Shown: in pieces, positions 14,993 through 16,461 of the stretch
How positions within the stretch are numbered: position 1 is the first letter of the stretch
Layout of the letters: each line of letters opens with the position of its first letter
Origin: CAYRVX01 sp964642165
GTDB taxonomy: Bacteria > Planctomycetota > Phycisphaerae > SM23-33
Reading direction: 5' to 3'
Length of the DNA: 16,461 bases
Assembly: GCA_964642165.1 (NCBI GenBank)
Contig: CAZXOC010000164.1
Location: forward strand, 1-16,461
Notes under the pieces: model-generated
The model's input: the letters and a program-made list of their open reading frames with translations, nothing else
Databases searched by the model: none
What the model was told of the DNA's origin: nothing
Translations under genes and position numbers: made by a program

Positions 14993-16461
14993 ATGGCTCC
15001 GGAACAGCCCAACAGACCGAGGATCATCGAGCAGGAGGACGGCGGCATCGTCGTCCAGCCGGGCGCGGTCGAGCAGAAGCCCAAGGCCCCCCGGGAGGTC
15101 GAGATCCCGCAAGTCGCCGCGGTCTTGTGCGTGCGGAACATGGTGCTGTTTCCGGGGACGATCATCCCGATCGCCATCGGCAGGGAAAAGTCGCGCCGGC
15201 TCCTGGAGGATGTCCTGCCCGAGCAGAAGGTGATCGTGATCGTCTGTCAGCGGAAGCCGGACATCGACGACCCCGCCCCGAGCGACCTGTTCGACGTCGG
15301 CACGGCGGCGGTCGTCCTGAAGCTGCTGCGGATGGAGGAGGGGGGCCAGAGCGTGATCGTCAGCGGCCTGAAGCGCATCCGCGTCGAGCAGTGGGTCCAG
15401 TCCGAGCCGTACTTCCGCGCCCGCACGCGCGAGCTGGCCGACGTCCTGCGGCGCAGCACCGAGACCGACGCCCTGATCATCAACGCGCGAAGCGCCGCCA
15501 ACCGCATCATCCAACTGTCGCCGAACGTGCCCGAAGAGGCGTCGATGGTGCTGAACAACATCTCCGAGCCGGGCGCGCTGGCGGACTTCCTCGCCTCGAA
15601 CGTCCAGATGGACCTGCCCACCAAGCAGCAGTTCCTCGAGGAGCTGGACGTGGACGAGCGGCTGCGGCGCGTCGGCGTCGAGCTCCAGCGCCAGCTCGAC
15701 GTCCTGGAGCTGTCCAACAAGATCCAGGACCAGGTCAAGGCCAACATCGACAAGACGCAGCGGGAGTACTTCCTCCAGGAGCAGCTCAAGGCCATTCAGA
15801 AGGAGCTGGGGCAGGCCGACGAAAAGACCGTCGAGCTCGAGCAGCTTCGGGAGAAGCTGGACGCGGCCGGCATGCCGGAGGCCGTCGCCGCCGAGGCGTT
15901 CCGCCAGTTGGAGCGGCTCGGCCAACTGCCGGTGGTCTCCCCGGAGTACAGCGTCATTCGGACGTACCTCGACTGGACGGCGGAGATGCCCTGGAGCGCG
16001 ACCACCACGGACCGCCTGGACGTCAACGTCGCCGAGCGGATCCTCAACGAGGACCACTACGACCTCCAGAAGGTCAAGCAGCGCATCCTGGAGTACCTCG
16101 CCGTGCGGAAGCTCGCGCCGGACTCGCGCGGGCCGATCCTCTGCTTCGTCGGGCCGCCCGGCGTCGGCAAAACGTCGCTGGGCCGCTCCATCGCCCGTGC
16201 GCTCGAGCGCAACTTCATCCGCATGAGCCTCGGCGGGATGCGCGACGAGGCGGAGCTGCGCGGGCACCGGCGCACCTACATCGGCGCCATGCCCGGCCGC
16301 ATCATCCAGGAGATCCGAAAGGCCGGCACGAGGAACCCCGTCTTCATGCTCGACGAGCTGGACAAGGTCGGCAGCGACTTCCGGGGCGACCCGACGTCGG
16401 CCCTGCTGGAGGTGCTCGACCCGGCCCAGAACAACACGTTCCAGGACCACTACCTCAACGT
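14993..16461 (+). CDS. lon: ATP-dependent protease Lon, 3' end beyond window
   Basis: 489 codons are visible and the frame is still open at the window end. After a polar N-terminal tail of about 35 residues comes the Lon substrate-binding domain (about 40-235, with the VRNMVLFPGTIIPI start at 47-60). A coiled-coil helical segment follows around 230-310 with the family hallmark QREYFLQEQLKAIQKELG (256-273). The AAA+ module has Walker A GPPGVGKT (387-394), the pore-loop region SLGGMRDEAELRGHRRTYIGAMPG (412-435) and Walker B FMLDELDK (451-458), then DPTSALLEVLDPAQN. The Ser-Lys protease domain lies outside. Lon degrades misfolded and regulatory proteins in the cytoplasm. The ATG has GAGGG (14984-14988) overlapping the hsp20 stop, so expression is coupled to the small heat-shock protein. 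Confidence 0.97.
   Translation, partial: MAPEQPNRPRIIEQEDGGIVVQPGAVEQKPKAPREVEIPQVAAVLCVRNMVLFPGTIIPIAIGREKSRRLLEDVLPEQKVIVIVCQRKPDIDDPAPSDLFDVGTAAVVLKLLRMEEGGQSVIVSGLKRIRVEQWVQSEPYFRARTRELADVLRRSTETDALIINARSAANRIIQLSPNVPEEASMVLNNISEPGALADFLASNVQMDLPTKQQFLEELDVDERLRRVGVELQRQLDVLELSNKIQDQVKANIDKTQREYFLQEQLKAIQKELGQADEKTVELEQLREKLDAAGMPEAVAAEAFRQLERLGQLPVVSPEYSVIRTYLDWTAEMPWSATTTDRLDVNVAERILNEDHYDLQKVKQRILEYLAVRKLAPDSRGPILCFVGPPGVGKTSLGRSIARALERNFIRMSLGGMRDEAELRGHRRTYIGAMPGRIIQEIRKAGTRNPVFMLDELDKVGSDFRGDPTSALLEVLDPAQNNTFQDHYLN

Noticed and set aside
14699..16450. 583-residue minus-strand frame opposite lon
   Set aside because: It is Leu/Val/Asp-rich antisense of the Lon coding sequence, whose Walker A and B motifs fix the true strand and frame.
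1..16461. CRISPR array, insertion sequence, tRNA or rRNA
   Set aside because: No regularly spaced direct repeats, transposase motifs with terminal repeats, or recognisable tRNA/rRNA sequence were seen on either strand.

Overview
The window is about 70% GC, with codons strongly biased to G/C at the third position, so long antisense reading frames shadow almost every real gene. Gene content suggests a free-living Gram-negative-type bacterium, plausibly Planctomycetota or a related lineage. The pointers are a lipoprotein of the DUF4091/GH123 type, a soluble DUF58 protein, a YfhO-like giant membrane protein, a HemX-HemA heme block and an Hsp20-Lon pair. The lineage is inferred from gene content only; no rRNA or other phylogenetic marker is present.

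Layout. On the + strand at the left are a class IV aminotransferase (pabC-like, 200-1072) and a Nif3-family dinuclear metal protein (1109-2224). They converge on a minus-strand run of six genes. Read in the direction of transcription, these are a degenerate GH123/DUF4091 lipoprotein (10611-7717), an unknown single-pass membrane-anchored protein (7690-6632), pabB (6595-5105), a stand-alone precorrin-2 dehydrogenase/ferrochelatase (4995-4378), hemX (4367-3552) and hemA (3549-2248). A promoter-like element and an inverted repeat between pabB and the siroheme gene suggest the last three genes form their own heme/siroheme operon. From a divergent promoter region at 10612-10738, the + strand carries a DUF58 protein (10739-11638) coupled to a 908-residue YfhO-like membrane protein (11647-14373). 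After a hairpin and a recognisable promoter come an Hsp20 small heat-shock protein (14566-14985) and lon (from 14993, cut by the window end).

How the genes work together. Two p-aminobenzoate (folate) genes, pabB and a pabC-like gene, flank the tetrapyrrole block. HemA makes the first committed tetrapyrrole precursor, HemX is its membrane partner, and the Met8-like enzyme turns precorrin-2 into siroheme. The lipoprotein and the DUF58/YfhO-like pair are envelope-associated and may concern surface glycans, but that is inference. Hsp20 and Lon form a compact protein-quality-control operon.

Nothing here is a clear new defence or mobile system: I found no CRISPR array, insertion sequence, integrase, tRNA or rRNA. 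The more unusual points are three gene starts that look leaderless, a GH123-like protein lacking the expected acidic catalytic motif, a YfhO-like protein with a jelly-roll-like extracellular tail coupled to a DUF58 protein without its usual MoxR ATPase, and a His/Cys-rich segment in Hsp20. No gene-free stretch exceeds 300 bases; the longest, 1-199 and 14374-14565, are described below.
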